10,485 nucleotides of DNA from an uncultured Megasphaera sp. (GCA_934193515.1 CAKPVJ010000046.1:1-10485), one strand, 5' to 3'; counted from the first letter of the stretch, positions 1-7,230 are shown. Translations and numbers: made by a program. The notes: generated by a model from the letters alone, not told the origin.

Positions 1-48
1 CCAGCTATTGCGTTAAGTATGGGAAAAAAGAGGACCGCAACAAAATGA
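1..48 (+). CDS. Possible C-terminal end of a plus-strand gene (partial)
   Basis: Frame 1 is open from the window edge to a TGA at 46-48 and reads PAIALSMGKKRTATK. A short hydrophobic stretch followed by a basic tail is typical of the end of an integral membrane protein, and a gene here would converge on ilvD. Only 15 codons are visible. Frame 3 is also open, to a TAA at 51-53, so the assignment is weak and no family can be named. Confidence 0.2.
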   Translation, partial: PAIALSMGKKRTATK

Positions 49-69
49 ACTAAAAAAGCTCATTGTGTT
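39..69 (-). terminator. Weak hairpin downstream of ilvD, possible operon terminator
   Basis: Arms 39-51 and 57-69 pair at 12 of 13 positions (one G-U, one mismatch) around a 5-nt loop. In the ilvD direction a run of six T follows only about 10 nt beyond the stem, and the stem is AT-rich, so this is a poor match to a classical intrinsic terminator. It is the only structure seen between ilvD and the window edge. It overlaps the putative plus-strand stop at 46-48. Confidence 0.25.
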
Positions 70-99
70 ACAGCCCCCTCGTATGCGTTATCTCTTGGA

Positions 100-1752
100 T
101 TATTTCAAGACAGCACCTGTATTCGCAGATGTTACGAGACGAGCGTAACGGGACAAATATCCTGTCTTAACTTTCGGTTCAGGCTGCTTCCATGCAGCTT
201 TGCGTTTTGCCAGTTCTTCATCACTGACTTCGAGTTGTAATTTACGATTCGGGATATCAATAGAGATAGTATCTCCGTCATGAATAAGCGCAATCGGACC
301 GCCTTCCATTGCTTCCGGCGAAATATGTCCAATGCAGGCACCACGGCTGGCACCACTGAAACGGCCATCCGTCAGCAGGGCTACTTTCAAGCCCATGCCA
401 GTAATGACGGCTGTCGGATTCAGCATTTCCCGCATGCCTGGGCCGCCTTTTGGTCCTTCATAACGAATAACAACGACATGGCCTTCTTTGATTTCACCGC
501 CAATAATCGCCTGAATCGCTTCTTCTTCCGAATCATAGCATTTTGCCGTGCCTGTATAGGTAAGTAAATCCGGTTCGACGGCACTTTCTTTGATAACAGA
601 ACCATCAGGTGCTAAATTGCCCGTCAAAATAGCAATGCCGCCTTTGTTCATATATGCATTTCCAACGCTGTGCAACACTTCCGGCCGTTCGTTGTGTGCA
701 TTGGCAATGCGTTCGCCAATCGTTCCGGTAACGGTTTTGGCATCTGTATGAATAATGTTGAGTTTGGTCAATTCTTTCATGACGGCACAAATACCGCCGG
801 CTTCGTTGAGGTCCTGCATATGATACGTGCCGCCTGGACTCATTTTGCAGATATAGGCAGCTTTACGGCTGATTTCATCAAATTTTTGCAGCGGCAAATC
901 AATACCTGCTTCATGAGCAATAGCCGGTAAATGGAGAACTGTATTGGTAGAACCGCCAATTGCCATATCGACAGCAATCGCGTTTTCAAAGGATTCCATC
1001 GTCATGATATCGCGGGGTTTAATATCTTTTTTGACTAAATCCATAATGACTGCACCGGCTTTTTTAGCCAAAATACGGCGTGCGCCAAAATATGCAGCCG
1101 GAATCGTGCCGTTGCCCGGCAGGCCCATGCCCAGTACTTCTGTCATGCAGTTCATCGTATTGGCAGTAAACAGCCCGGAGCAAGAACCGCAGCCCGGACA
1201 TGCCTGAAATTCCATTTCCGTCATTTCTTCCTGCGTCATCTGTCCGGATTCTACTTTGCCTGCAGCTTCAAACATCGTGCTGACACTGATATCTTTGCCT
1301 TTATGGCGCCCAGCCAGCATCGGGCCGCCGCTGACGACGACCGTCGGGATATTGACGCGGCCGGCAGCCATAAGCATGCCCGGTACGATTTTATCGCAGT
1401 TCGGAATCATGACCAGTCCATCAAACGCATGTCCATTGGCCACTGCTTCGATGGAGTCGCAGATGAGTTCGCGGCTGGCAAGCGGATATTTCATGCCATT
1501 ATGTCCCATGGCAATGCCGTCACAAATACCAATAGCAGGGAATTCAATCGGCGTGCCGCCTGCTGCCGCAACCCCCAATTTGACAGCTTGGGCAATTTCA
1601 CGCAGATGCATATGCCCTGGAATGATTTCATTAAAAGAATTGACAATGCCGATTAACGGTTTTTGCAAATCTTCATCAGAATAGCCCATAGCGTGGAATA
1701 ATGTACGATGAGCTGTGCGGGTAATACCTTTTTTTACAACGTCACTTCGCAT
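100..1752 (-). CDS. ilvD: Dihydroxy-acid dehydratase
   Basis: IlvD dehydrates 2,3-dihydroxy-isovalerate and 2,3-dihydroxy-3-methylvalerate to the 2-oxo acid precursors of valine/leucine and isoleucine, in the cytosol. The 550-aa length is normal for the family. Visible signatures are IPNCDKIVPGM (cluster ligand C119), CPGCGSCSGLFTANTMNC (185-202, ligand C191) and TDGRFSGASRG (461-471). At the place where [2Fe-2S] family members have a third cysteine (NEITPC), this protein has NEIIPG (41-46). That resembles the E. coli-type, oxygen-labile [4Fe-4S] enzymes and suits an anaerobe; the cluster type is inference. The ATG at 1752 is preceded by an AAGGAAG ribosome site about 9 nt upstream. It is the last gene of the ilvCBND operon, 55 nt after ilvN, and may also have its own weak promoter. 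Confidence 0.97.
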   Translation of the reverse strand: MRSDVVKKGITRTAHRTLFHAMGYSDEDLQKPLIGIVNSFNEIIPGHMHLREIAQAVKLGVAAAGGTPIEFPAIGICDGIAMGHNGMKYPLASRELICDSIEAVANGHAFDGLVMIPNCDKIVPGMLMAAGRVNIPTVVVSGGPMLAGRHKGKDISVSTMFEAAGKVESGQMTQEEMTEMEFQACPGCGSCSGLFTANTMNCMTEVLGMGLPGNGTIPAAYFGARRILAKKAGAVIMDLVKKDIKPRDIMTMESFENAIAVDMAIGGSTNTVLHLPAIAHEAGIDLPLQKFDEISRKAAYICKMSPGGTYHMQDLNEAGGICAVMKELTKLNIIHTDAKTVTGTIGERIANAHNERPEVLHSVGNAYMNKGGIAILTGNLAPDGSVIKESAVEPDLLTYTGTAKCYDSEEEAIQAIIGGEIKEGHVVVIRYEGPKGGPGMREMLNPTAVITGMGLKVALLTDGRFSGASRGACIGHISPEAMEGGPIALIHDGDTISIDIPNRKLQLEVSDEELAKRKAAWKQPEPKVKTGYLSRYARLVTSANTGAVLK

Positions 1753-1801
1753 GTAGTTAGTCTTCCTTTCTTTTGCAGCATTTTAAACTATAAATACATT
1801 C

Positions 1802-1831
1802 ATTATATTACATTTGCTTAACAGGCGTCAT
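1802..1831 (-). promoter_or_regulatory. Possible internal promoter for ilvD
   Basis: On the minus strand a perfect TATAAT (1802-1807) lies 18 nt after ATGACG (1826-1831, 4 of 6 matches to TTGACA). The predicted start near 1795 would give a leader of about 40 nt before ilvD. The -35 half lies inside the end of ilvN. The region is AT-rich, so a chance -10 match is possible. Confidence 0.3.
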
Positions 1832-2311
1832 CCCACGGGAAAGGGAAATCTGTCCTGTACGGGCAATTTCAATAATCTCGTAATCTTCCAGCATATGAAG
1901 GCAAGCTTCAATATGGTCTTCCCTGCCGGTCAAGCGGAATATAAGGGATTTTTTCTGTACGTCTACAACTTTGGCATGAAAAAGGTGGGCAATATTCGTC
2001 AATTCTTCGCGCACTGTCGGTGTTTCACATTTTACTTTGATCATAGCTAGTTCATAGCTGACAAACGGCGCATCATCCAAGTTGACGACCTTGATAACAT
2101 CGATGAGTTTGGCCAGCTGATTGACAGCCTGATCCAGCTCCCAGCGATTTTCGACGGATACGACGATGTTGATACGCGTTACATCCGGTTCTTCTGTATA
2201 ACCAGCATTGATGTACTCAATGTTAATGGCACGGCGGCTGATAAGACCGGCAACATGTGTCAATACGCCCGGTTTATTATCGGCTAAGATAGCCAAATGC
2301 TGTTTCATCAT
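1808..2311 (-). CDS. ilvN: Acetohydroxyacid synthase, small (regulatory) subunit
   Basis: This is the regulatory subunit that activates the IlvB catalytic subunit and confers valine feedback inhibition. The 167-aa length is standard. The N-terminal ACT domain is clear (LAILADNKPGVLTHVAGL, residues 6-23, with the effector-loop NKPGVL at 12-17), and a C-terminal domain with the pattern of the AHAS small-subunit C-terminal family follows from about residue 83. The start codons ATG-ATG begin inside the last codon of ilvB: the two genes share ATGA (2308-2311), and the AGGAGGAG ribosome site lies within the ilvB end. This points to translational coupling and 1:1 production. The gene could equally be named ilvH. 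Confidence 0.96.
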   Translation of the reverse strand: MMKQHLAILADNKPGVLTHVAGLISRRAINIEYINAGYTEEPDVTRINIVVSVENRWELDQAVNQLAKLIDVIKVVNLDDAPFVSYELAMIKVKCETPTVREELTNIAHLFHAKVVDVQKKSLIFRLTGREDHIEACLHMLEDYEIIEIARTGQISLSRGMTPVKQM

Positions 2312-4005
2312 TGTGCATCTCCTCCTAACACCATTTCATCCAGTCGTTTGCCGCCCGGTACCATGGGATATACGTTTTCATCGGCAGGAATAAAGACATC
2401 CAACAATGCAGCACCCTCTGTCGTAAACAATTTCTTCAAGCCGTCGGCCAATTCTTCCTGTTTATGAACGGCAAAGCCAGGCACACCCATAGCGCCGGAT
2501 ACATGCGTCAAATCAGGATTTTTATCCAATACAGATTCTGCATAATGACCGTTGTAGAACATGCGCTGCCATTGATTGACCATCCCCAGGACACGATTAT
2601 GAAGGACGATGACTTTGACATCAATACCGTATTTATGCAATGTGGCAAATTCCTGACAGTTCATCATAATGCTGCCATCGCCGGTAAATAAAACGACTTG
2701 CTGCTTAGGACAGCCTACTTTGGCTCCCATAGCTGCCGGCAGGCCGTATCCCATCGTCCCCAAACCACCGGAAGTAAGGAAATGGCGCGGCTTTGTTACT
2801 TGGCAGAACTGCGCAGCCCACATCTGATGCTGGCCTACGTCTGTAACAAAAAAGGTATCTTCATTGGTCCATGTCTGTACTGCTTCAAACAATTTCTGCG
2901 GCGAAACAGCGTCCGGCAAATCCCGTGTAGCAAACGGATGGGCCGCTTTCATTGCCAAAACCTGCGCGCGCCATTCTCCGTATCGTTCTGCCAAATGGGT
3001 TTCATGAGCTGCCAGTTTTTCATCCAGCAGCGGCAGCGACCAGCGAAGGTCACCGTTGACACTGATGTCCGCATGGACAATTTTATTAATTTCTACTTTA
3101 TCAATATCAAAATGAACAATTTTAGCATTGGGTGCAAAATTTTCAACATCACCGGTAACACGGTCATCAAACCGCGCACCAACAGCTACTAATAAATCGC
3201 ATTTTGTTACAGCCATGTTGGCTGCATAGGAGCCATGCATACCGACCATTCCTAAATGGGCATCATACGTATCAGGAACCGTCCCTTTTCCCATAAGCGT
3301 CGTAACGACAGGGACATGCATCTGCTGAACAATATGCTTGAGCCGATCGGCCATATTCGAAAGCACTACACCGCCGCCAGTTAAAATGACAGGGCGTTTT
3401 GCATTTTCAATCGCTTCGACTGCACGATCTACATCTGCTTCATTTCCTACATTACATCCTTGATAACCGCGCAGATGCACTGCTTCCGGATATGTATAGT
3501 CAAAAGGCGTATCAAATACATCTTTGGCTACATCAACCAAAACCGGTCCCGGTCTGCCTGTTGTAGCAATATAAAAGGCTTCTTTCAAAACACGCGGCAA
3601 GTCTTCTGCATGCTTTACTAAATAATTATGTTTCGTAATTGGCGTCGTAATCCCGGAAATATCCGCTTCTTGGAATGAATCCCGCCCAATAAGCGGCGTT
3701 GCAACCTGACCACTGATAACAACAAGAGGAATCGAATCCATGTTGGCTGTCGCAATACCGGTAACCATGTTGCAAACGCCAGGACCAGATGTAGCAAAAC
3801 ATACGCCGGGCTTTCCTGTTGCTCTCGCATATCCGTCAGCTGCATGAACGGCACCTTGTTCATGGCCTGTCAAAATATGGGGGAATTTCGCTTTATATAA
3901 TTCATCATACAATGTCAGTACAGAACCGCCGGGATAGCCAAAGACGACTTGTACCTGTTCACGTTTTAAACTTTCAATTACAGCTTGTGCGCCAGTCAGT
4001 TTCAT
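2308..4005 (-). CDS. ilvB: Acetohydroxyacid synthase, large (catalytic) subunit
   Basis: This ThDP- and FAD-dependent enzyme condenses two pyruvates to 2-acetolactate, or pyruvate with 2-oxobutyrate to 2-aceto-2-hydroxybutyrate, the first common step of branched-chain synthesis. The 565 aa carry the usual three domains. The N-terminal pyrimidine-binding domain has GYPGGSVL (23-30) and catalytic E49 in HEQGAVHAADGYARATGKPG. The central FAD-type domain contains GARFDDRVTG (276-285). The C-terminal ThDP domain has GDGS (442-445) ending in HN (469-470). GMVNQWQ (474-480) includes the tryptophan that favours 2-oxobutyrate in AHAS, which separates it from catabolic acetolactate synthase, as does the adjacent ilvN. 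The ATG at 4005 follows an AGAGGTGA ribosome site. Confidence 0.97.
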   Translation of the reverse strand: MKLTGAQAVIESLKREQVQVVFGYPGGSVLTLYDELYKAKFPHILTGHEQGAVHAADGYARATGKPGVCFATSGPGVCNMVTGIATANMDSIPLVVISGQVATPLIGRDSFQEADISGITTPITKHNYLVKHAEDLPRVLKEAFYIATTGRPGPVLVDVAKDVFDTPFDYTYPEAVHLRGYQGCNVGNEADVDRAVEAIENAKRPVILTGGGVVLSNMADRLKHIVQQMHVPVVTTLMGKGTVPDTYDAHLGMVGMHGSYAANMAVTKCDLLVAVGARFDDRVTGDVENFAPNAKIVHFDIDKVEINKIVHADISVNGDLRWSLPLLDEKLAAHETHLAERYGEWRAQVLAMKAAHPFATRDLPDAVSPQKLFEAVQTWTNEDTFFVTDVGQHQMWAAQFCQVTKPRHFLTSGGLGTMGYGLPAAMGAKVGCPKQQVVLFTGDGSIMMNCQEFATLHKYGIDVKVIVLHNRVLGMVNQWQRMFYNGHYAESVLDKNPDLTHVSGAMGVPGFAVHKQEELADGLKKLFTTEGAALLDVFIPADENVYPMVPGGKRLDEMVLGGDAQ

Positions 4006-4029
4006 GGATGATTCACCTCTTTATAAATA

Positions 4030-4062
4030 GCAAGGGACCCCCTGCAAAATGAAGTCCCTTGC
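4030..4062 (-). other. Intercistronic hairpin between ilvC and ilvB
   Basis: A perfect 9-bp inverted repeat (GCAAGGGAC, 4030-4038; GTCCCTTGC, 4054-4062) with a 15-nt loop fills most of the 69-nt gap between ilvC and ilvB. In the operon direction it is followed by TATTTATAAAG, not a T-run, so it is not a good intrinsic terminator for this strand. On the plus strand it is followed by a partly T-rich stretch, but no plus-strand gene ends there. It may be a processing or 3'-end stabilising structure that sets the ilvC to ilvBN transcript ratio. That role is inference. Confidence 0.55.
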
Positions 4063-4074
4063 AGTTTTCTTTAA

Positions 4075-5085
4075 TTAATCGTTCTGGTCGTTATTATGGA
4101 GCCACGGCATCATAGCACGAAGTTTTTCGCCAACTTGTTCCAACGGATGTTCTGCGTGCTGACGACGCATTGCCAAGAAATGAGCACGGCCGCCGGCTTT
4201 GTTTTCGAGGAGCCAATCTTTAGCAAAGGTGCCATCCTGAATATCACTCAATACTTTCTTCATAGCCGCTTTGGATTCCTGTGTAACGACTTTCGGGCCA
4301 GCAGTGTAATCACCGTATTCAGCAGTATCACTGATGGATTTGCGCATCTTGGCCATGCCGCCTTCATACATGAGGTCAACGATCAATTTCATTTCGTGGA
4401 ACGTTTCAAAATACACGATTTCCGGCTGATAGCCTGCTTCGCACAATGTTTCAAAACCGTTGGTGATGAGCTGGCAGATCCCGCCGCAGAGAACAGCTTG
4501 TTCACCAAAGAGGTCGGTTTCCGTTTCTTCCTGGAAGGTCGTCTGGATAACACCGGCACGCGTACCGCCGATACCGCGGGCATATGCCAAGGCGAGGTCA
4601 AAGCATTTGCCTGTAGCGTCTTGTTCGACAGCAAATACATCCGGTACACCGCCGCCTTCTACAAATGTACGACGAACAAGATGACCTGGTCCTTTAGGAG
4701 CAACCATGAAGACATCGACATCAGCTGGAGGAACGATCTGTTTGAAATGAATGTTGAAGCCATGCGCAAAGGCCAAGGCACTGCCAGATTTCAGGTTCGG
4801 ACCGATTTCTGTTTTATAGACATCAGCCTGTTTTTCATCTGGAATTAAAACCATCGTAACGTCTGCTTCTTTGACTGCTTCTGCAACCGTTTTTACTTCG
4901 AGGCCGGCAGCTTTTGCTTTTTCTACAGATTTACTGCCTTTATACAAACCGACGACGACATCGACGCCGCTTTCTTTCAAGTTCAACGCATGGGCATGTC
5001 CCTGACTGCCATAACCAACAACAGCAACTTTTTTGCCTTTCATTACGTCCCAGTTTACATCTTGATCATAAAATACTTTTGCCAT
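4075..5085 (-). CDS. ilvC: Ketol-acid reductoisomerase (class I)
   Basis: IlvC isomerises and reduces 2-acetolactate or 2-aceto-2-hydroxybutyrate to the dihydroxy acids used by IlvD, using Mg2+ and a nicotinamide cofactor. At 336 aa it is the short class I form. The Rossmann motif GYGSQGHAHALNL is at 24-36. H108 (AHGFNIHF), K131 (APKGPGH), and D191 and E195 (TDLFGEQ) are the usual active-site residues, with E227 and E231 (FETFHEMK) in the C-terminal knotted domain. The cofactor-selecting loop reads GLYKGSKS (46-53): the two serines expected to bind the NADPH 2'-phosphate are present, but a tyrosine replaces the usual arginine at 48. An AAAGGAG site (5096-5102) precedes the ATG. It is the first gene after the T-box leader, with the hairpin and ilvB behind it. 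Confidence 0.97.
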   Translation of the reverse strand: MAKVFYDQDVNWDVMKGKKVAVVGYGSQGHAHALNLKESGVDVVVGLYKGSKSVEKAKAAGLEVKTVAEAVKEADVTMVLIPDEKQADVYKTEIGPNLKSGSALAFAHGFNIHFKQIVPPADVDVFMVAPKGPGHLVRRTFVEGGGVPDVFAVEQDATGKCFDLALAYARGIGGTRAGVIQTTFQEETETDLFGEQAVLCGGICQLITNGFETLCEAGYQPEIVYFETFHEMKLIVDLMYEGGMAKMRKSISDTAEYGDYTAGPKVVTQESKAAMKKVLSDIQDGTFAKDWLLENKAGGRAHFLAMRRQHAEHPLEQVGEKLRAMMPWLHNNDQND

Positions 5086-5160
5086 AATAACATATCTCCT
5101 TTGAGTATAAAAAATAATTTATCTCGTTGGGATTTAGAGATTTGTCAACAGAGGCCAACA

Positions 5161-5195
5161 AAAAAAAACTCCGTCCCTCTGCTGAGGGACGGAGT
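5161..5195 (-). terminator. Leader terminator of the T-box
   Basis: Arms 5168-5179 and 5184-5195 form a perfect 12-bp GC-rich stem with a 4-nt loop, followed on the minus strand by an uninterrupted T-run (5161-5167). The 5' arm (ACUCCGUCCC) lies directly after the T-box sequence, where the antiterminator is expected to compete for it. Confidence 0.95.
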
Positions 5196-5478
5196 ATAAT
5201 TCCGCGATACCACCCTGATTCCCAAAACCATTACTGATTTCAGGCTCTCTACAACGTACCAACATACGCGTTTCCTATAACGTGGAAAAATCGTCAGTGC
5301 TTAACACGCTGCTTCAGCACTTCTCTTCCGGGATGATTTTCGTTCGTTCGCAACTGCTGATTCACACCGGCCATCAGCTCTCTGAGAATTGACTTGAACT
5401 AACTACTCTTTCCCATCATCAGATTTTTTCTATTCATTCGCTTTCCAGCTCGTTTGTGCGGGCTCATTTGAAAAGCTT
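5161..5478 (-). promoter_or_regulatory. T-box riboswitch, isoleucine specifier (ilvCBND leader)
   Basis: The leader RNA binds tRNA and lets transcription continue when the tRNA is uncharged. Stem I is recognisable: the 5' side of the specifier loop has AGUA (5404-5407), the AG bulge and distal loop read AGAGAGCUGAUGG and GGUGUGAAUCAGC (about 5384-5356), and the 3' side reads GAA-A-AUC-A (5341-5334). This places the specifier triplet AUC (Ile) at 5337-5335 with the expected purine after it. A further stem, AGUGCU/AGCACU (5321-5316/5301-5296), follows. The T-box sequence AGGGUGGUAUCGCGGA spans 5216-5201; its UGGU (5212-5209) would pair with a tRNA ACCA end, matching the A discriminator expected for tRNA-Ile. 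The terminator comes next. The transcript start is inferred from the promoter. Confidence 0.95.
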
Positions 5479-5484
5479 GAACAC

Positions 5485-5513
5485 ATTCTACAAAAAGTAT
5501 TTGAATTTGTCAA
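5485..5513 (-). promoter_or_regulatory. Promoter of the ilvCBND operon
   Basis: Minus-strand TTGACA (5508-5513, perfect -35), a 17-nt spacer and TAGAAT (5485-5490, 5 of 6) form a strong sigma-A promoter. The predicted start is near 5478, immediately before T-box Stem I. High basal initiation fits a gene controlled by termination in the leader. Confidence 0.85.
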
Positions 5514-5520
5514 CAATTTT

Positions 5521-5567
5521 TTTGAGATATTCTTAAAAAAATTACGTTAAACGTTTTTTAGCTCAAA
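5521..5567 (-). terminator. Possible weak terminator after the DUF815 gene
   Basis: Outer arms TTTGAG (5521-5526) and CTCAAA (5562-5567) enclose an A-tract/ACG and CGT/T-tract pairing, followed on the minus strand by AAAATT. The stem is AT-rich with little G/C, so termination would be inefficient. It lies just before the ilv promoter, where a terminator would be expected. Confidence 0.25.
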
Positions 5568-5577
5568 TAACTTCCCT

Positions 5578-6807
5578 TTATTGCTTATTGCCAAGATACC
5601 ATTTGACAAACTGCTGGGCAATCCGCCCATTGCGGCCGGAATGTTCCATTTCCCAGCGCACGCCAAGGACGCGCAAATCTTTTTTGTCGAGGACGACACC
5701 GGCTTTGCGCAGTTCATGGTCAATAATTGCCAAATATTCATCCTGTGTCGGTGCGGCATAATGAATAATCAGGCCAAACCGGTCTGATAAGGAAATGGAT
5801 TCATTGGTGCTGTCATCACGATACACTTCATCCATTTCATCATTTCGGTCTTTCCAAGTTTCTTTCAGTAAATGGCGTCGATTGGACGTTGCATAAATAA
5901 GCACATTGTCCGGCTGCGGCGTAACGCCGCCGTCAATCGCTGATTTGAGATATTTATATTCTTTTTCGTCTTCATCAAAAGATAAATCATCCAGAAACAG
6001 AATGAACTTTTTGCTTTTAATAAGACTGAGTTTTTCCATGATGCCCGGAAGTGCCGCTAACTGGCCCCGTTCAATCTGCAGCAGGCGAAGCCCTGCTTCG
6101 TGATACTGCCAAACCAGCGATTTGACAGCTGTAGACTTGCCCGTTCCTCTGGCACCTGTCAGCAGCACATTATTGGCGCCGCGGTTTTTAATAAAATTCA
6201 CCGTATTTTGCAGCAGTTTTTCTTTTTGGGCTTGATAGCTAATCAAATCGTCCCATGCCAAATGAGGAAATTCTTCAATCCCTACGAGACGGTTTTGGGA
6301 ATTAATACGAAAAGCCATATACCGCGCCAGTTTGCCGCGGCCATACGTCTTATAATGCGTCAGCAGGGCATCGGTTCCTTCATCCGGCGTCTGGCACGCT
6401 TCCATTGTTCTGACCAATGCCTGCAGGCAGGCATCTTCTTTGGGCTGCGACGGCATATAGGCGTCTAAAAACGCACAGCCAAACAAGTCATTCGCCGTGC
6501 TGTGCAGATACGGCCACAGGACCTTCATATCCATTGCCAGCGCATTCCGCAGCCCCGTGCCGTATGTCCCAACCTGTTCAATCGTCACGGCAGCCGTATT
6601 TTCACCGTCACATAACGTTCGCAGTAAAAACTGCTGCCAAATATTGCCGCATACACCGTGCATTTCTGCATACTGCACCAGCTGGCTGACAATATACGGT
6701 ACTTCTTTTTCTTCGTTCGTCTGCATATATCGGTTTACCGCCTGCACAAGCGGCATCTGCAAAAAATTACGGCAAACCATCAATCGTTCCATAGAATCGT
6801 ATTCCAT
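5578..6807 (-). CDS. DUF815-family AAA+ ATPase
   Basis: A 409-aa protein with an N-terminal, mostly helical region (about 1-185) and a C-terminal AAA+ module. I recognise the DUF815 family of ATP-binding proteins, whose cellular role is not established. The ATPase features are intact: Walker A GARGTGKST (218-226), Walker B FILFLDD (268-274, acidic pair D273/D274), sensor-1 N309 in ATSNRRHL, a likely arginine finger R343 in SDRFG, and a sensor-2 arginine R395 in SGRNGRIAQQF. No signal peptide or membrane segment is apparent, so it is probably cytosolic. ATG 6807 is preferred because AGGAG/GAGAGG lies 7-10 nt upstream; the earlier ATG at 6813 sits too close to that site. It is transcribed alone and runs towards the ilv promoter; nothing nearby reveals a partner. 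Confidence 0.88.
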   Translation of the reverse strand: MEYDSMERLMVCRNFLQMPLVQAVNRYMQTNEEKEVPYIVSQLVQYAEMHGVCGNIWQQFLLRTLCDGENTAAVTIEQVGTYGTGLRNALAMDMKVLWPYLHSTANDLFGCAFLDAYMPSQPKEDACLQALVRTMEACQTPDEGTDALLTHYKTYGRGKLARYMAFRINSQNRLVGIEEFPHLAWDDLISYQAQKEKLLQNTVNFIKNRGANNVLLTGARGTGKSTAVKSLVWQYHEAGLRLLQIERGQLAALPGIMEKLSLIKSKKFILFLDDLSFDEDEKEYKYLKSAIDGGVTPQPDNVLIYATSNRRHLLKETWKDRNDEMDEVYRDDSTNESISLSDRFGLIIHYAAPTQDEYLAIIDHELRKAGVVLDKKDLRVLGVRWEMEHSGRNGRIAQQFVKWYLGNKQ

Positions 6808-6848
6808 GCACATTCCTCTCCTGTCTGTTCGTAGTTGTTTTTCTCAAA

Positions 6849-6877
6849 AGAATACCAAAAAAAGAAATTTTTTTCAA
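6849..6877 (-). promoter_or_regulatory. Likely promoter of the DUF815 gene
   Basis: Minus-strand TTGAAA (6872-6877, 5 of 6), a 17-nt spacer rich in A and T tracts, and TATTCT (6849-6854, 4 of 6). The predicted start near 6842 leaves a leader of about 35 nt. The surrounding A/T tracts may act as an upstream activating element but also raise the chance of a random match. Confidence 0.5.
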
Positions 6878-7152
6878 CTTTTTTCACTGTATTACTTGTT
6901 TCTCTCTCTTTTTTGATGTATTTGCCATCGGTTTAACAGGTTGCTAATATTTTTTATTTTATTGTATAATATTACGTTTTTATTTATAATGTCGAACTTT
7001 TTTCATGTCTTTTTACAGTACACATTAACAATCTGTGTCGTTTTACAATATATCTTATATACTTCACAAGCAACGAACAATTTCTCTCATAACGCATAGA
7101 AAAATTCCAGCTCCGCTCACCTCCGGTTTGTTGCAGATAGTCTTATCAGTCA
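6878..7152. other. AT-rich intergenic stretch, no convincing gene
   Basis: This is the left part of the divergent region. It contains promoter-like hexamers, for example a plus-strand TATAAT at 6965-6970 with TTGCTA 18 nt before it. It also has a 37-codon minus-strand reading frame at 6984-7097 that has no well-placed ribosome site. Nothing here can be called a feature with confidence. Confidence 0.4.
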
Positions 7153-7218
7153 GTATGATTTACGATATTAGCATTTGCTTTTACAAAATGTACGATTTAC
7201 ACATAAATCATACATTTT
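7153..7218. repeat. Operator-like cluster: three copies of GTAYGATTTA, two forming a 34-bp palindrome
   Basis: The arms 7185-7199 (AAAATGTACGATTTA) and 7204-7218 (TAAATCATACATTTT) are complementary at 14 of 15 positions around a 4-nt spacer (CACA). A third copy, GTATGATTTA at 7153-7162, is a perfect inverted match to 7204-7213 and a 9-of-10 direct match to 7190-7199. The palindrome ends 12 bp before the -35 box of the promoter at 7231. That layout resembles binding sites for a dimeric regulator (activator position, or repressor with looping). I do not recognise the motif. It could also be a transcribed hairpin. Confidence 0.6.
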
Positions 7219-7230
7219 CTGTATTTTTTA

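Noticed and set aside
944..1684. Long plus-strand open frames opposite ilvD
   Set aside because: They are antisense shadows of a highly conserved gene, without ribosome sites or recognisable motifs.
5142..5147. TTGACA on the minus strand between the T-box terminator and ilvC, as a second ilvC promoter
   Set aside because: No acceptable -10 lies 16-18 nt downstream; the closest (GATAAA) is at 19 nt with poor match.
6984..7097. Minus-strand 37-codon frame encoding a basic peptide, with GGAGGTGA upstream
   Set aside because: The ribosome-like site is 19 nt from the ATG, too far; the region is low-complexity AT-rich and no promoter or terminator fits well.
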